Shown piece by piece: positions 24,201-35,514 of a DNA stretch of 64,000 bases (within the stretch, counting starts at the first letter, position 1; every line of letters starts with the position of its first letter). Under the pieces are notes generated by a model that did no database searches, was not told where the DNA came from, and was given only the letters and a program-made list of their open reading frames with translations. The position numbers were made by a program, and so were the translations under genes. This DNA is from Cryptomeria japonica (Eukaryota > Streptophyta > Pinopsida > Cupressales > Cupressaceae), in the NCBI RefSeq assembly GCF_030272615.1, contig NC_081406.1:395150439-395214438 (forward strand), in the 5' to 3' direction.

Positions 24201-24680
24201 ATTGCTCCAAAGGTTGCAGATTCTCAATAGTTGATACATACATTATATATTATGACAGAAGATTCCTTGGTTGTTGCTAGAATACATGACAAAAAGAAGG
24301 TAGCTAAAAGGGAAATATATTTCTCAAGTACAATCAGGAAGCCTTGGAAAGTAAGAAATATCATAGTGCCCTAGATTAAACTATGAGGTGAATGAAAAGC
24401 CACATTAAATAAATTATCTAGTTTAGACTTCCTTCACATTTTCTTTTACAAAATTCTATATTGGCAGAGGATCAAATAAAACAATTGTTAGAAGATAGAA
24501 GAAAAGATCAAGTGGTTTTCCAAGGCCTAAGCCAACCTCCCATGGTTGCAGAGGTAGAAGGAATCTTGCACCCTCTTGCCTTGCTCAAGTTTAATATTGA
24601 AGTCCTCATGAGAACTCTAAATGGTTTCTCTTTTAAAGAAATTATCGAGTTGTGTCAAGTTTTTGAAGAATTATAATAAA
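21300..24680 (+). pseudogene. Decayed long coding relic of unknown family
   Basis: Plus-strand frames that jump at frequent stops and indels keep protein-like composition over about 3 kb. Readable pieces include PFTLPSYLTYETL near 21750, RVGIIIRKRFVDHLFVFKL near 21880, EENIAAFWRYCQEIHKLNP near 22230, a lysine- and glutamine-rich probable coiled coil at about 23330-24000, DFSSVVEKVISSIAPKVADS near 24180, and VEGILHPLALLKFNIEVL (24550-24606). I do not recognise the family. The length, coiled coil and setting fit a retrotransposon-associated ORF or a transposase-related plant protein. The boundaries are approximate. Confidence 0.35.
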
Positions 24681-26250
24681 ATGTGAAACTATCTAATGCA
24701 AATTGGACAACCCCGCAATCAATGCTTTCAAAATTATGATCCTTGCATGACTTGTTTTTTCCACAAAATAGAGATTTTAGATTCTTTCCTCTATAAGAAA
24801 AGGCTCCCAAGGAGTCACAAGAAGTTTTAGATCTTATCTATTGTGGGGGTTACAAAGGTGTTCTGATATCAATTTTTTCCCCAAATTTTTACATTAATTT
24901 AAGTCATTCTGAGTGTGTGGTAGTTTTCCTTCCTTATTTTACCTTTATTTCATAAAGTCCATGGGATCCTTATTTTGAAGTTAATAAATTGCTCGAAACA
25001 TGCCATGTGTCAAAATTACACATGTTCTCCCTATTTTGAGAATGAAGAGTCCCAACACATTTCACTAGGGCGTCATGTGAAAACTTCATGTGCCCTAGTT
25101 TTGAAATACTATATGGCTTTTTATTTTTGAGCATAATGTCTCTATAAGAGCCATGTGTCAACACAATGCACCTTCATTGAAGCCAAAAAACTAAAGTAAA
25201 AAGCAAGTTGCACTTGAACACCACATGTCAAAACCTACACATCCCTAAAGAAAATGCAACAAAAGTTTGTTTTATTATGCAAGTGAAGCCCAAGAGCACC
25301 ATGTGCTAGGTGGGTCCAAACTAGAAAATTATTTAAGCTTAGGAAGACTTGAAGTTGCACCATTGGCTCATTTTAAGGATGGATTAATGATAGATGAAAG
25401 CCTATGATGCCATGTATCAGATTTTTGCAAGTTCAAGCACTAAGGCATGTCTTAACGCATTCACTTGTTGGTTTCAATAGAAGTTATGGAGCAAGATAGA
25501 TCATAACACTTTTATGTGAAGAGGAGCATGATTACCTAGCCTTGTAATTGCAATGATTTCCATGATGATCATCTGCAAGTGAGAATAATTTGAGGATCTT
25601 TTTAGTTGCAACCATCTCTTCTACATGAAGAGATTTCCTATTTATGCAATATTTTGCTATGTATTAAGAATTCACTAGTTTTATAAAAAAGACACTAAGA
25701 GAAGGGTCAATAATTTTCATTGCATTTTCATACCTTAGCATGTTACGTTCTTGAAATTAATAGAGATCAGATATATTATATTGTGCCATATTTATGTTTA
25801 CTATTCATTTTATATCTATTCATTGGTTGAATTCAATTCTTTGTGTCTCCAAGTAGGAATGAATATAGTTACTAATTGTCATGGTTTTAGATTTTATAAT
25901 TTTTAGCATGGGCATGTTAACTTTGAATCATGTTAAGTACTCTTTCATATTTATGCACTACATTATGATTCAAGAGTTGTATTATGCTATATGTTGGAAA
26001 AAAACCTATAATGCTTGGGAATAACACCTTAGTTTAGATTTGTTTATATTTTCATTTCTCTCTTCCTTTTCCCCTAAAGAAAAAACAAAGAGCCAACTTC
26101 AAAATCTAGGAGGTCATTCGATAGAGCACAATCTAGTCCCCCATTTTCAAAATATCCCATACATTATATCTCCTAGGTGCCATCTTCAAAGATCAATAAT
26201 AATTAGTCATAGCTAGCAATGAAGGCTCTGATCTCAGATGGTCACAAACA
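24681..26250. other. No gene recognised
   Basis: No protein signal. The phrase catgtgtcaaaa or a close variant appears several times between 25000 and 25240 in both orientations, suggesting an old repeat, but I cannot assign it. Confidence 0.4.
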
Positions 26251-27376
26251 TGTTGGGAAAAGTGTTGCAAATGTGAAGTTAATTGATGTATCAATATGGT
26301 TGTCATTTATGTCAATGTACTAATTCTATTTTACTGTTTGGTTTTTCTCTGGATATTCTAACTTAATTGAAGATATTTTTCATGATGTGTTGGTATGTTG
26401 TTGGATATTTCCTTGAGATTCCACTCTCGTGTTTTCATGGTCTGGAAGTTGTGCTCCAAAATTCTATGTAGTGATGATAATGGTCGTCTAGTAGAGTTTG
26501 CAAAGCTCCAAATTGCTCCACTTTTTTAGTTGACATGTTTCATTTCTAGATTTATGTTTCTCATGCATGTATCTTTGTTATTCTAATTTGGCACATGTTG
26601 ATGTGCTCTGAAATTGTGTTTTTGGCCATTTTCTTTCCTAGTTTGATTAACCCTAGATGCTCTATCTTTTGGTTTGGTAGTTACAGCATTTGGATAACAT
26701 GTTACATTGTGGTGTGGTCCACTTCTCATTCCTTTCCACCATAATAATTCTTGGTGAGGACCTATTTTGAAATATATTTTATTATCTCCTTGGTTGACTT
26801 GGAAAATCTATTTTGAAGATCATTATATATAAAATTATTGTAAATATAATAGGAAGGACTCATAGAAGGAAGTTGATTGTAAAAGAAATAAATATATTTG
26901 TTGATGCAAAGTGGTTGACCAGTATGGTTGTTTTTTTTATGTTGTTTTGTACTAGTGGTAGTGAGCCTAAGGTTTCTTTTGGTATTGTAGTTGTTTGGTA
27001 ATTGTGATTTTGTGGTGGATTCTTTCTTTCTTCCTCTAGGTAGTGAGCCCTTCTTTTTTTCTAGTGATTTAAACTGGGCAATGAGCCCACCTGTAGTGAG
27101 AATTCTAGAAATGAGCCATCTTTGTAAAAATCTCCTTAATCGGTGCCACCCTAATAGGTTTTTTCATATGGAGAACTAACACACTTCATGGTTTTCCCTT
27201 CTTGGGTTTTCCATGTCATATCTGGTGTTTCATGTGTGTGTTCTTTCATGCTCTTATCTATTCATGGTTAAGTAATCTAATTTTAATATATACCAGATAT
27301 GTTTCTAGGGTAAAGTAATATATTTTTAATATACAAATAATTCATCCCCCCTCTGAGTTGTCCAGAATATTCAGCA
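26251..27376 (+). repeat. 5' LTR of Copia-2 (candidate)
   Basis: It starts TGTTGGGAAAAG and ends ATTCAGCA immediately before attggtatcaaagc. Its final part contains ggttttcccttcttgggttttccatg and ttcatccccc(c)tctgagttg, the blocks that close every copia LTR in the window. The left boundary rests only on the TGTTGG motif, as no partner LTR is available. Confidence 0.55.
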
Positions 27377-27391
27377 ATTGGTATCAAAGCT
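27377..27391 (+). promoter_or_regulatory. Primer-binding site of Copia-2
   Basis: attggtatcaaagct is close to tggtatcagagc, the complement of the plant initiator methionine tRNA 3' end used by most copia elements, and lies directly after the LTR terminus. Confidence 0.75.
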
Positions 27392-27433
27392 TTGGTTCCT
27401 AGAAAGTGAGACTAATCACTTGAGGAGATCCAA

Positions 27434-27741
27434 TGGCACATTATTGGCTATTCCTACCTTTGAAGGATGTGACTTTAGTTTATGGAAAGTAAATATGTGA
27501 GGATATTTGATTTCTTTGAGTTACAAATCTAGAAGGATACGGAGACCAAGTATTCACTATCGGTAAATGGACCTACTTCATCAGATGAAATTAAATCCTA
27601 TGAATAAAATAAGCAAGAAAGGTATGCTATCTTTAGTGCCTTATCTAAAACTGAATTGGAAAAGATTGTTGCTTTAGATACTGCTTATGAAGTTTGGGAA
27701 AGATTGAAAAGTATCTATGAAGGAAATGAAAGAGTCAAGTT
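27434..27741 (+). pseudogene. Copia-2 gag, 5' part
   Basis: The frame (with shifts) reads TLLAIPTFEGCDFSLWKVNM near the start and SALSKTELEKIVALDTAYEVWERL, then IYEGNERVK just before the break. This is the usual copia Gag N-terminal half (UBN2 family). It ends exactly at the target site of Copia-1 (aagtt, 27737-27741) and resumes at 34493. Confidence 0.75.
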
Positions 27742-28814
27742 TGTTGGTATTATGGATGTGTTGCATTGGTTTTGTCATTTGCGTCAACACTTATCTTCTG
27801 GATATCTTTGGTTATGTTGAACCGACACATTATGTTCATCGGCATGTTCAGTGACTTATGCACAGTCATCGGTATACTATTCACAGGTAGCTTATATTGT
27901 TCACCGACACTGAGGATGACTTGTTATAATTTGGAGATCACTTGGTTATGTCGAAGACATGGTTTGGACACTTGGTTTTGGTATTTTGGTTATTGGTCTA
28001 ATTAGGTTGACATATTTGCTGCTACTAGCAAATTGGTCTAGGTTATGGACCGACATGCATTATCTATTCTAGATCAGCACGACACATTATGGAGATGATT
28101 TAATTAATTGGATATTGTTATAAATGTATTGAGCTGACATGATACATCACATCTTGACTTATTTGTAATTGATTTAATTGTAATATTCTTAGTTAACCGA
28201 CCTACACATTTGGTCCTAGGTTTTGGTATATATGTAAGATCTCATTTGTGAGATGACATGAGATAGTATATGGTTATGGTACTATAACATGGTATGTGTG
28301 AATATTGAAGATCATATGAGAAGACCATAGAGAAGGTTCAAGGAAGGTTTGAAGGTGATTATCAAAGCTTAACCAGTACCAAATCCAAAATTGGAGATGC
28401 TAGTTTGAGCAATACATTATCATTGGATTTAATCATCCAATTGTAATTAGTGTGACTCCTATTTTGTGATTGAGTAGTGAGCTCTAGGCAGTTGTCCTTT
28501 CTGCATGTGCAGACCCCATTTGTATACACATACTAACTACAATAGTATCATCTGATTGTGGGTAAGGTTTCCCACCATGGTTTTTCCCCTTAGAGGGTTT
28601 CCACATACAAATATCCATGTTATGTGTTGGGGATATTGTTTCTCTTGTTCTATGCATTAAGTTTCACCGATATTAATATTTACTGCTAATTTGTCAACCG
28701 GCATTAAGTTTGGTTTACCAGTATTAAGTATCAATTTTGATTAAGTTATATTTGGGTTCAAATTAATAGACAACTGATTCAGCCCCCCCTCTCACTTGCC
28801 TCCGGGTCCTAACA
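27742..28814 (+). repeat. 5' LTR of Copia-1
   Basis: It begins TGTTGGTATTATGG and ends GGGTCCTAACA. Base for base it closely follows 33414-34492 with scattered substitutions. Near the end lie cccaccatggtttttcccc and ttcagccccccctctcac. Confidence 0.95.
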
Positions 28815-28829
28815 ATTGGTATTAGAGCT
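28815..28829 (+). promoter_or_regulatory. Primer-binding site of Copia-1
   Basis: attggtattagagct directly follows the LTR terminus and differs from the initiator-Met-type site by one C to T change (atcag to attag). Confidence 0.85.
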
Positions 28830-28871
28830 AAGTCCTCTTTTTGCAAAAGTTTAATAGCTTGAGGAGATTCT

Positions 28872-29920
28872 ATGGCAACTAACTTTTTCAAGAAGGACAA
28901 TCCGAAACTTGATGGAACTAAGTATGGTATATGGAAGATCAGAATGGAGATACTTCTAAATTGTATTGGAAGAGACATATGGGATGTTACAAAGAATGGC
29001 TATGTTGCTCCTTTACTGAATCAACCTCATCCACCAACATTGGCTAAGGACATGAAAAATGATTGCAAAGCAAGAGAAGCACTTTTGAGCGCCTTGTCAG
29101 ATCAGCAAATCATGGGATTATCAGATCAATATACTGCTAAATCTATTTGGGATAAATTGGAGACATTGAATGAAGGAGATACCACTGTCAAAATTGCAAA
29201 ACTGGAATGCTTCCGGGTCAGGTATGAAAATCTGAAAATGGAAGAAGATGAAAGAATTTTTTCTTTTATGGAAAGGGTAAATGAAATTGTTTTGGGAATA
29301 AAATGTTGTGGAGGTTCCTTAAGTGAATATGAAATTGTTTCTAAAGTTTTAAGAGAATTTCCACCGGCATACAAAATGAAAGTAACTGCTATTAATGAGT
29401 TGAGAACAATGCCTAATACATCAATATCTAGAGATACCTTGGTTGGAAAACTTTCAGCATTTGAGCTTGAGGAATTTGGTCCTGTTGCTACAATTAAAAT
29501 AGATTTAGCCTTCAAAGCATCATGATCTACATCATCATCATCATTTGAAAAACTAATTGGAAAGCACTTTATGCAAGAGAACTTGAAGATATCAAGAAGG
29601 AAAATGAAGAATTGGAAGAACTTGAAGCACTATTTGCAAAGAAAATACCTAAAGGTCCTATTAGAAGTAAGTATGAAGGTAAAGAACCATTTAAATGTTT
29701 TAACTACAATAAATTTAGTCATATGGCATCTACATGTCCTGATAGACATTCAAGATTGAGAGAAGAAGCTAAAAGAACATATAAGCCTAAACCTGAATAT
29801 CAGAGATACAGATTTAAGAAGAATAGAGACAAATCATGTTACTATGCTGATGAAGGTTTTACTGATGATTTTGATGAAGAACAGATAGACAATGGATGGG
29901 CTTTTGTTGCAATAAAATAA
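28872..29920 (+). pseudogene. Copia-1 gag
   Basis: Gag forms the particle that packages element RNA. The start is the first ATG after the primer-binding site (MATNFFKKDNPKLDG), and the UBN2-type Gag core follows, with YGIWKIRMEILL, AKSIWDKLETL and LSAFELEEFG. A TGA at 29523-29525 and a frameshift near 29570 interrupt it. The distal part includes the nucleocapsid knuckle CFNYNKFSHMASTC, where the second Cys of CCHC reads Tyr, then a basic and acidic tail (SCYYADEGFTDDFDEEQ). The loss of a knuckle Cys would be expected to weaken RNA binding. Confidence 0.88.
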
Positions 29921-31510
29921 GATCAACCGACACCTACTATTCCACCAGTAGAGCAGGCTCTGGCAGCTAAAATTGAAGAAAATGATGTATGGATTATAGA
30001 TTTTGGATGTTCACATCATATGACTCATGATAAAAGTAAATCCTTATCTTTACAAGAATACAATGGAGGTCTAGTAATATTTGGGGATGATAAAGCTTGT
30101 TTGATTAGAGGAAAAGGGACTATATCTTTTGATGGTAAGCACAATAATGACAACGTTTACTATGTTGAAGGTTTGAAGCATAATCTTTTGAGTGTTGGTC
30201 AATTAGTTGAAAAGGGATTTTAGTTATAGTTCAAGAATGGTAAATGCAAAATCTTGAATAGAACTGGTTTGGAGATTGCAACTGGTAATCAGACTAGAGG
30301 TAATACCTTTCATTTAAACAATAATGAAAAGACATGCTTGTTTGCACATATTGATGAGAGTTGGTTATGGCATAAGAGACTTTGTCATGTGAATTTTGAC
30401 TGCATTATAAAGATCAGTTTATCTAAGGCAGTAAGGGATTTACCTAAGATTTTAAAACCTCATAATCCGATATGTAAGCAATGTCAAATGGGAAAGAAAG
30501 GTATAACAACTTTTAAGAGTATTTCTAAGAAATCCAATAATGTTCTTGATTTAATCCATACTGACTTGTGTGGTCCAGCAAGAACAAGAAGTCTATAGGG
30601 AGATAGATACTTTATGCTAATCATTGATGATTATTCTAGAATGTGTTGGGTTAGTTTTCTTAGGGAGAAATCAGAATCTTTTGGGAAATTCAAATTATTC
30701 AAGGAAATGGTAGAGAATCAAACCAGTAAGAAAAACAAATGTTTAAGATCAAATCAAGGAGGTGAATTTACATCTAAGGAGTTTAATACATTTTGTGAAG
30801 TAAATGGAATTAGAAGACAACTATCAGTATCCTAGACACCTCAACAAAATGGAGTTGTGGAAAGGAAGAATGGAACTATTCTAGATGCAGCTAGAAGCAT
30901 GATATTAGAAGAAAATCTACCTCATGTGTACTGGAGAGAAGTAGTGAATATAGTGGTCTACACTTTTAACAAAGTTCACATCAAAGGTGAAACTGGTAAG
31001 ACCCCTTATGAACTATGGTTTGGTAATACTCCTACTCTTAAATACTTCAGAATATTTGGAAGCAAATGTTATATTAGGAGAGATGAGTATTCTGGTAAAT
31101 TTGATACTATAAGTGATGAAGGAATATTTCTTGGTTATCCATCTAAGAGAAAAGCATATAGATGTTTTAATAAAAAATTGTAGAAAATCATTGAAAGTGC
31201 AAATGTTAAGATAGATGAACAATTTAGAGGAAATTCAAGATCTATGGATTCTGAACCGGTAGTTGAGATGATCATAAATGAACCTATATAGAGTGCACTT
31301 GTACAGAATGTGGATCCAGTCACACCGGCATCATCAGAGAATTCCACAGTGACTAAAGAACAACACCAATTAAACATGCCCAGATATGTAAGACTGAATC
31401 ACTCTGAAAGTTAGATAATTGGGAATAAGTATCAAGGTATTATGACAAGAGGGAGACTAGAAAATGAAGAGGTATGTTTAATTTCTTGCATTGAACCAAC
31501 ATCTGTTATT
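29921..31510 (+). pseudogene. Copia-1 protease and integrase
   Basis: Protease: the active site region reads WIIDFGCSHHMTHD, with DFG where DSG is expected, followed by NDNVYYVEGLKHNLLSVGQL. Integrase: the pre-domain DESWLWHKRLCHVNF and CKQCQMGK give the HHCC zinc site. The core has Asp in IHTDLCGPA, RSNQGGEF where the second catalytic Asp reads Asn, and Glu in GVVERKN. The C-terminal part (GIFLGYPSKRKAYRCFNKKL) is clear. Stops occur at 30222, 30596, 30833, 31181 and about 31288; several are TAG at positions where Copia-B or the family has Gln. Confidence 0.88.
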
Positions 31511-33028
31511 GAGGCACATGAAGATAAATTTTAGATAAAAGTTATGGAAGATGAATTAGAACAAATTGAAAAGAACAATACATGGACATTGGTTCCCCGA
31601 CCTAAAGACAAAAATGTAATTGGAACTAAATGGGTATTCAGAAATAAAATTAATGAAGATGGTAAGGTATTCAAGAACAAAGCAAGATTAGTGTGTAAAG
31701 GATATTCAAAGAAAGAGGGAATTGATTAAAATGAAACCTTTGCACCAGTAGCTAGAATTGAGGCAGTCAGATTATTTCTTGCATTTGCAGCTCACAAGAA
31801 CTATAAAGTATATCAAATGGATGTAAAATGTGCATTTCTGAATGGTGACCTTTAAGAGGAAATTTACATTGAACATCCTAATGGATTTTCATTGACAAAT
31901 GATAAAGATATGGTTTGCAGATTAAGGAAAGCTTTATATGGATTGAAGCAAGCTCCTAGAGCTTGGTATGCTAGATTGGACAAATACCTTTTGAAGCTTG
32001 GTTACACTAAAGGAAATGCTGACAACAACTTATATTTCAAAGTGACTAATGAAGAAATCTTGGTTATTGAAGTATTTGTTGATGATATCATTTTTGGAGG
32101 AGAAGATGGATTGTGTAAAGACTTTGCTAATAAGATGCAGGAAGAATTTGAAATGTCTATGATTGGGGAGATAAAATTATTTTTAGGATTGCAGATTTCA
32201 CATATTGATAAATGTATATTCATATGTCAAACAAAGTACTTGAAGGAGCTATTGAATAATTTTGGTATGGAAAATTCTAAACCGGTAAGTACTCCTATGA
32301 CTACAACTAATAAATTGACATTGAAGGATGATTCAACTCCTATTAATCCAACAAGATATAAATCTATGATTTGAGGTTTACTATATTTGACACAAACAAC
32401 ACCTAATATAATGAATGCAGTATGTATTGTTTCAAGATTTCAGAGTAATCCTAGAGAAAATCATGCATCAACAGTGAAAAGGATTTTTTGGTATCTACAA
32501 GGCACAACAAATCTTGGTTTATGGTATTCTAAAAATGAAAATTTTGATTTATGTGCATACACCAATGCAAATTGGGCAGGAGATGTAGATGACAGAAAGA
32601 GCACCACCAGTGGGTAATTCTTTCTTGGTAGTAGATTGATTTCATGGTTGAGAAAGAAATAGAGTTGTACATCATTATCAACAACAAAATCAAAATATGT
32701 TGTAGTAGCAACTAATTGTACTTAGGTATTATGGATTAAGCAAATGTTGAAGGACATAAAGGTAAATTGCAAAGAACCTATAATCATTTATTGTTATAAT
32801 TCAGTAGCAATTGATATATCTAAGAATCCAGTATTTCACTCTAAGACTAAACATGTTTCTATCAAATATAATTTTCTGAAAGAGAATGTTGAAGCAAAAG
32901 AAGTGAGAATGGTTTATGTGAATACTAAAGAGCAGATTGCAGATATCTTTACTAAGCCTTTGCCTAAGGAAACTTTTGAATATATCAGAGAGAAGCTTTG
33001 GGTTATACCCTCAGTGATAGAGACTTAG
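31511..33028 (+). pseudogene. Copia-1 reverse transcriptase and RNase H
   Basis: RT copies element RNA into cDNA, and RNase H degrades the RNA strand. Visible are NTWTLVPRPKDKNVIGTKWV, the first catalytic region [25 protein letters not shown] and the active site VFVDDIIFGG (F-V-D-D). RNase H shows CAYTNANWAGD, where the Asp of the family reads Asn, STTKSKYV where Copia-B has SIVEAEYV (active-site Glu lost), and SKTKHVSIKYNFLKE. The end is DIFTKPLPKETFE. Stops include 31727, about 31852, 32372 and two TAGs near 32659 and 32723. Confidence 0.9.
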
Positions 33029-33413
33029 ACAATTGATGATTAACATCAAACCAATAGAATTAATAGAAAAACTTTTTTTCCGGCTTTGATGAAGGAGATC
33101 TACTTCTCAGGGGGAGTAGTTGGTTATAACAATTGGTTATTATAATTGGTTCTATGAATTTGTTGTATGTTCTAGTATTTGTATTGCTTTGGCATTTGAT
33201 GCCAAAGGGGGAGAGATATCTATGGAAAAACATTAACATTATCCTATGGGGAGAGATTATTCATTGGGGGAAAGATATATACTCTCTGCATTTGTATTTT
33301 GATTTTTGGTATTGATCTATTCTGGAGATTGTTGGTTTTTTATTTTTGGCATTCTATTTTGGCACTTAGATGTTTTTCCATCTTGTGTTGCCATCAATGC
33401 CAAAGGGGGAGAT
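33029..33413 (+). promoter_or_regulatory. Copia-1 3' non-coding region with three G-tracts and polypurine tract
   Basis: Three purine tracts occur: ctcagggggagtag (about 33107-33119), a second preceded by a perfect 9-bp hairpin (ctttggcat at 33187-33195 and atgccaaag at 33199-33207), and the terminal one, caaagggggagat (33401-33413), which abuts the LTR and should prime plus-strand synthesis. The 15 bases at 33385-33399 are complementary, with one mismatch, to 33448-33462 inside the LTR. Confidence 0.75.
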
Positions 33414-34492
33414 TGTTGGTATTATGGATGTGTTGCATTGGTTTTGTCATTGATGTCAACACTTATCTTTTGGAGATCTTCAGTTATGTTGAACTGGCAC
33501 ATTATATTCACCGGCATGTTCAGTGACTTATGCACAGTCACCGATATATTGTTCAGCGATAGGTTATATTGTTCATCGGCACTGAGGATGACTTGTTATC
33601 ATCTGGAGATCACTTGTTATGTTGAAGACATGGTTTGGACACTTGGTTTTATTATTTTGGTTATTGGTCTAATCGGGTTGACATATTTGTTGTTACTAGA
33701 AAATTGGTCTAGGTTATGACCGACATGCATTATCTATTTCAGATCATCATGACACATTATGGAGATGATTTAATTAATTGGATATTGTTGTGAATGTATT
33801 GAGCCACCATGATGCATCACATATTGACTTATTTGTAATTGATTTAATTATAATATTCTTAGTTAGCCGGCCTACACATTTGGTCCTAGGTTTTGGTATA
33901 TATGTAAGATCTCATTTGTGAGATGACATGAGATGGTATATGGTTATGGTATTATAACATGGTATGTGCAAATATTGAAGATCATATGAGAAGACCATAG
34001 AGAAGGTTCAAGGAAGGTTTGAAGTTGATTATCAGAGCTTAACCAGTACTAAATCCAGCATTGGAGATGCTACTTTGAGTAGTACATTATCATTGAATTT
34101 AATCATCTAATTGTAGTCAGTGTGACTCCTATTTTGTGATTGAATAGTGAGCTCTAGGCGGTTGACCTTTCTGCATGTGCAGACCCCATTTGTATACACA
34201 TACTATCTACAGTAGTATCATCTGATTATGGGTAAGGTTTCCCACCATGTTTTTTCCCCTTACAGGGTTTCCACATACAAATCTCTATGTTATGTGTTGT
34301 GGATGTTGTTTCTCTTTCTGTTATATGCATTAAGTTTCACCGGTACTAATATGTACTACTAATCTGTCAACTAGCATTAAGTTTGGTTTACCAGTATTAA
34401 GTATCAAGTTTGATTAAGTTATATTTGGGTTGAAATTAATAGACAACTGATTCACCCCCCCCCCCCCTCTCAGTTGCCTCCGGGTCCTAACA
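33414..34492 (+). repeat. 3' LTR of Copia-1
   Basis: It starts TGTTGGTATTATGG and ends GGGTCCTAACA, matching 27742-28814. A run of 14 C residues (about 34455-34467) replaces the shorter C-run of the 5' copy. The target duplication aagtt follows at 34493. Confidence 0.95.
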
Positions 34493-35500
34493 AAGTTATC
34501 TAAGATGCGGACTGCTAAGGGCACATATTAGAATTTGGTAATGGAAGAAGGTGAAGAAGTAGCAAGATATTTTCAAAAGTTGATGATGTCTTGGATGAGA
34601 AGGATGTAATAGAAAATATCATGAGAATTTTACCAAAGAGTTATAGTGACAAGAATTCAACTATTGAGGAAACCTATGATCCATAAAAATTCAATAGAGA
34701 ATAGATGTGTGGCACCTTGACTGGATTTGAGATGAGGAAGTTTGAGAGAGACAAAGAAAACTTAGAAACAACCTTTTAAGCATCAAAAGCTACATATGAA
34801 GATTCAGATGATGAGGAGAGCCTAGATGAGATGGAAGCAAACTTTGTGAGAAAGCTGAAGAGAGGAACTGACAAGTATAAAGGTATGTTACCCCTTAAAT
34901 GTTTTAAATATGGAAATATCAGTCATTATACATTTAGATGTTCCGAAAGTGGGTCAAAACATAAATTTAAGGAAAGAAAAGGAAAATTCAATAAGAAATC
35001 CTACTATGTTAGAGATGATGCTAGTATTTTAGATGATGAGTTAGATTATGAGGATGGTGATTGTTTATTCAATGTAGAGAAGGATGGACCTAAATATAAT
35101 AATTCTAAGATTGTTGAGACTATTGCTTTAGCATTGCATGTTAGGAGAGATATAAATGAATGGTTGATTAATAGTGGATGTTCAAATCATATAATTGGTG
35201 ACAAAAGTAAGTTTGTAAAACTTGAAAAATATGTTAATGGCTATATTAGATTTTGAGATGATCAAACTGCTCAAATTGTTGGAATTGGTTTTATTACCAT
35301 TGATGGAAAGCATAAAATTGACAATGTTTACTATGTGAAAGTATTGCATCATAATCTCTTGATTGTTGGACAGATGTGCAAAAGTGGTTACAATGTTGTC
35401 TTTCAGGATGGTGGTTGTGAGATTCAGAAGAGATATAGAACTGTTATTTCCATGGGAAAAAAGATAGGTAGAAATATGTATCAATTGTAAGTTGATAAAT
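34493..35500 (+). pseudogene. Copia-2 gag (3' part) and protease
   Basis: The Gag frame resumes after the aagtt duplication with SKMRTAKGTY and VMEEGEEVARYFQKL, continuing the sequence broken at 27741. The nucleocapsid knuckle is CFKYGNISHYTFRC (second Cys reads Tyr), then KSYYVRDDASILDDELD. The protease region is EWLINSGCSNHIIGDKSKFV (NSG for DSG), followed by KIDNVYYVKVLHHNLLIVGQ. Stops lie at 34531, 34685 and 35255, among others. Confidence 0.82.
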
Positions 35501-35514
35501 GACATTGCTTATTA

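Larger units (their letters stand above)
27742..34492 (+). mobile_element. Copia-1: complete Ty1/copia element nested in Copia-2 gag
   Basis: Paired LTRs (27742-28814 and 33414-34492) are flanked by perfect five-base duplications, aagtt at 27737-27741 and 34493-34497. Inside are a primer-binding site, gag, protease, integrase, RT, RNase H and a polypurine tract in canonical copia order. The coding region carries many in-frame stops, mostly TAG where the related Copia-B has Gln, so the copy is structurally whole but cannot encode its proteins. Confidence 0.95.
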
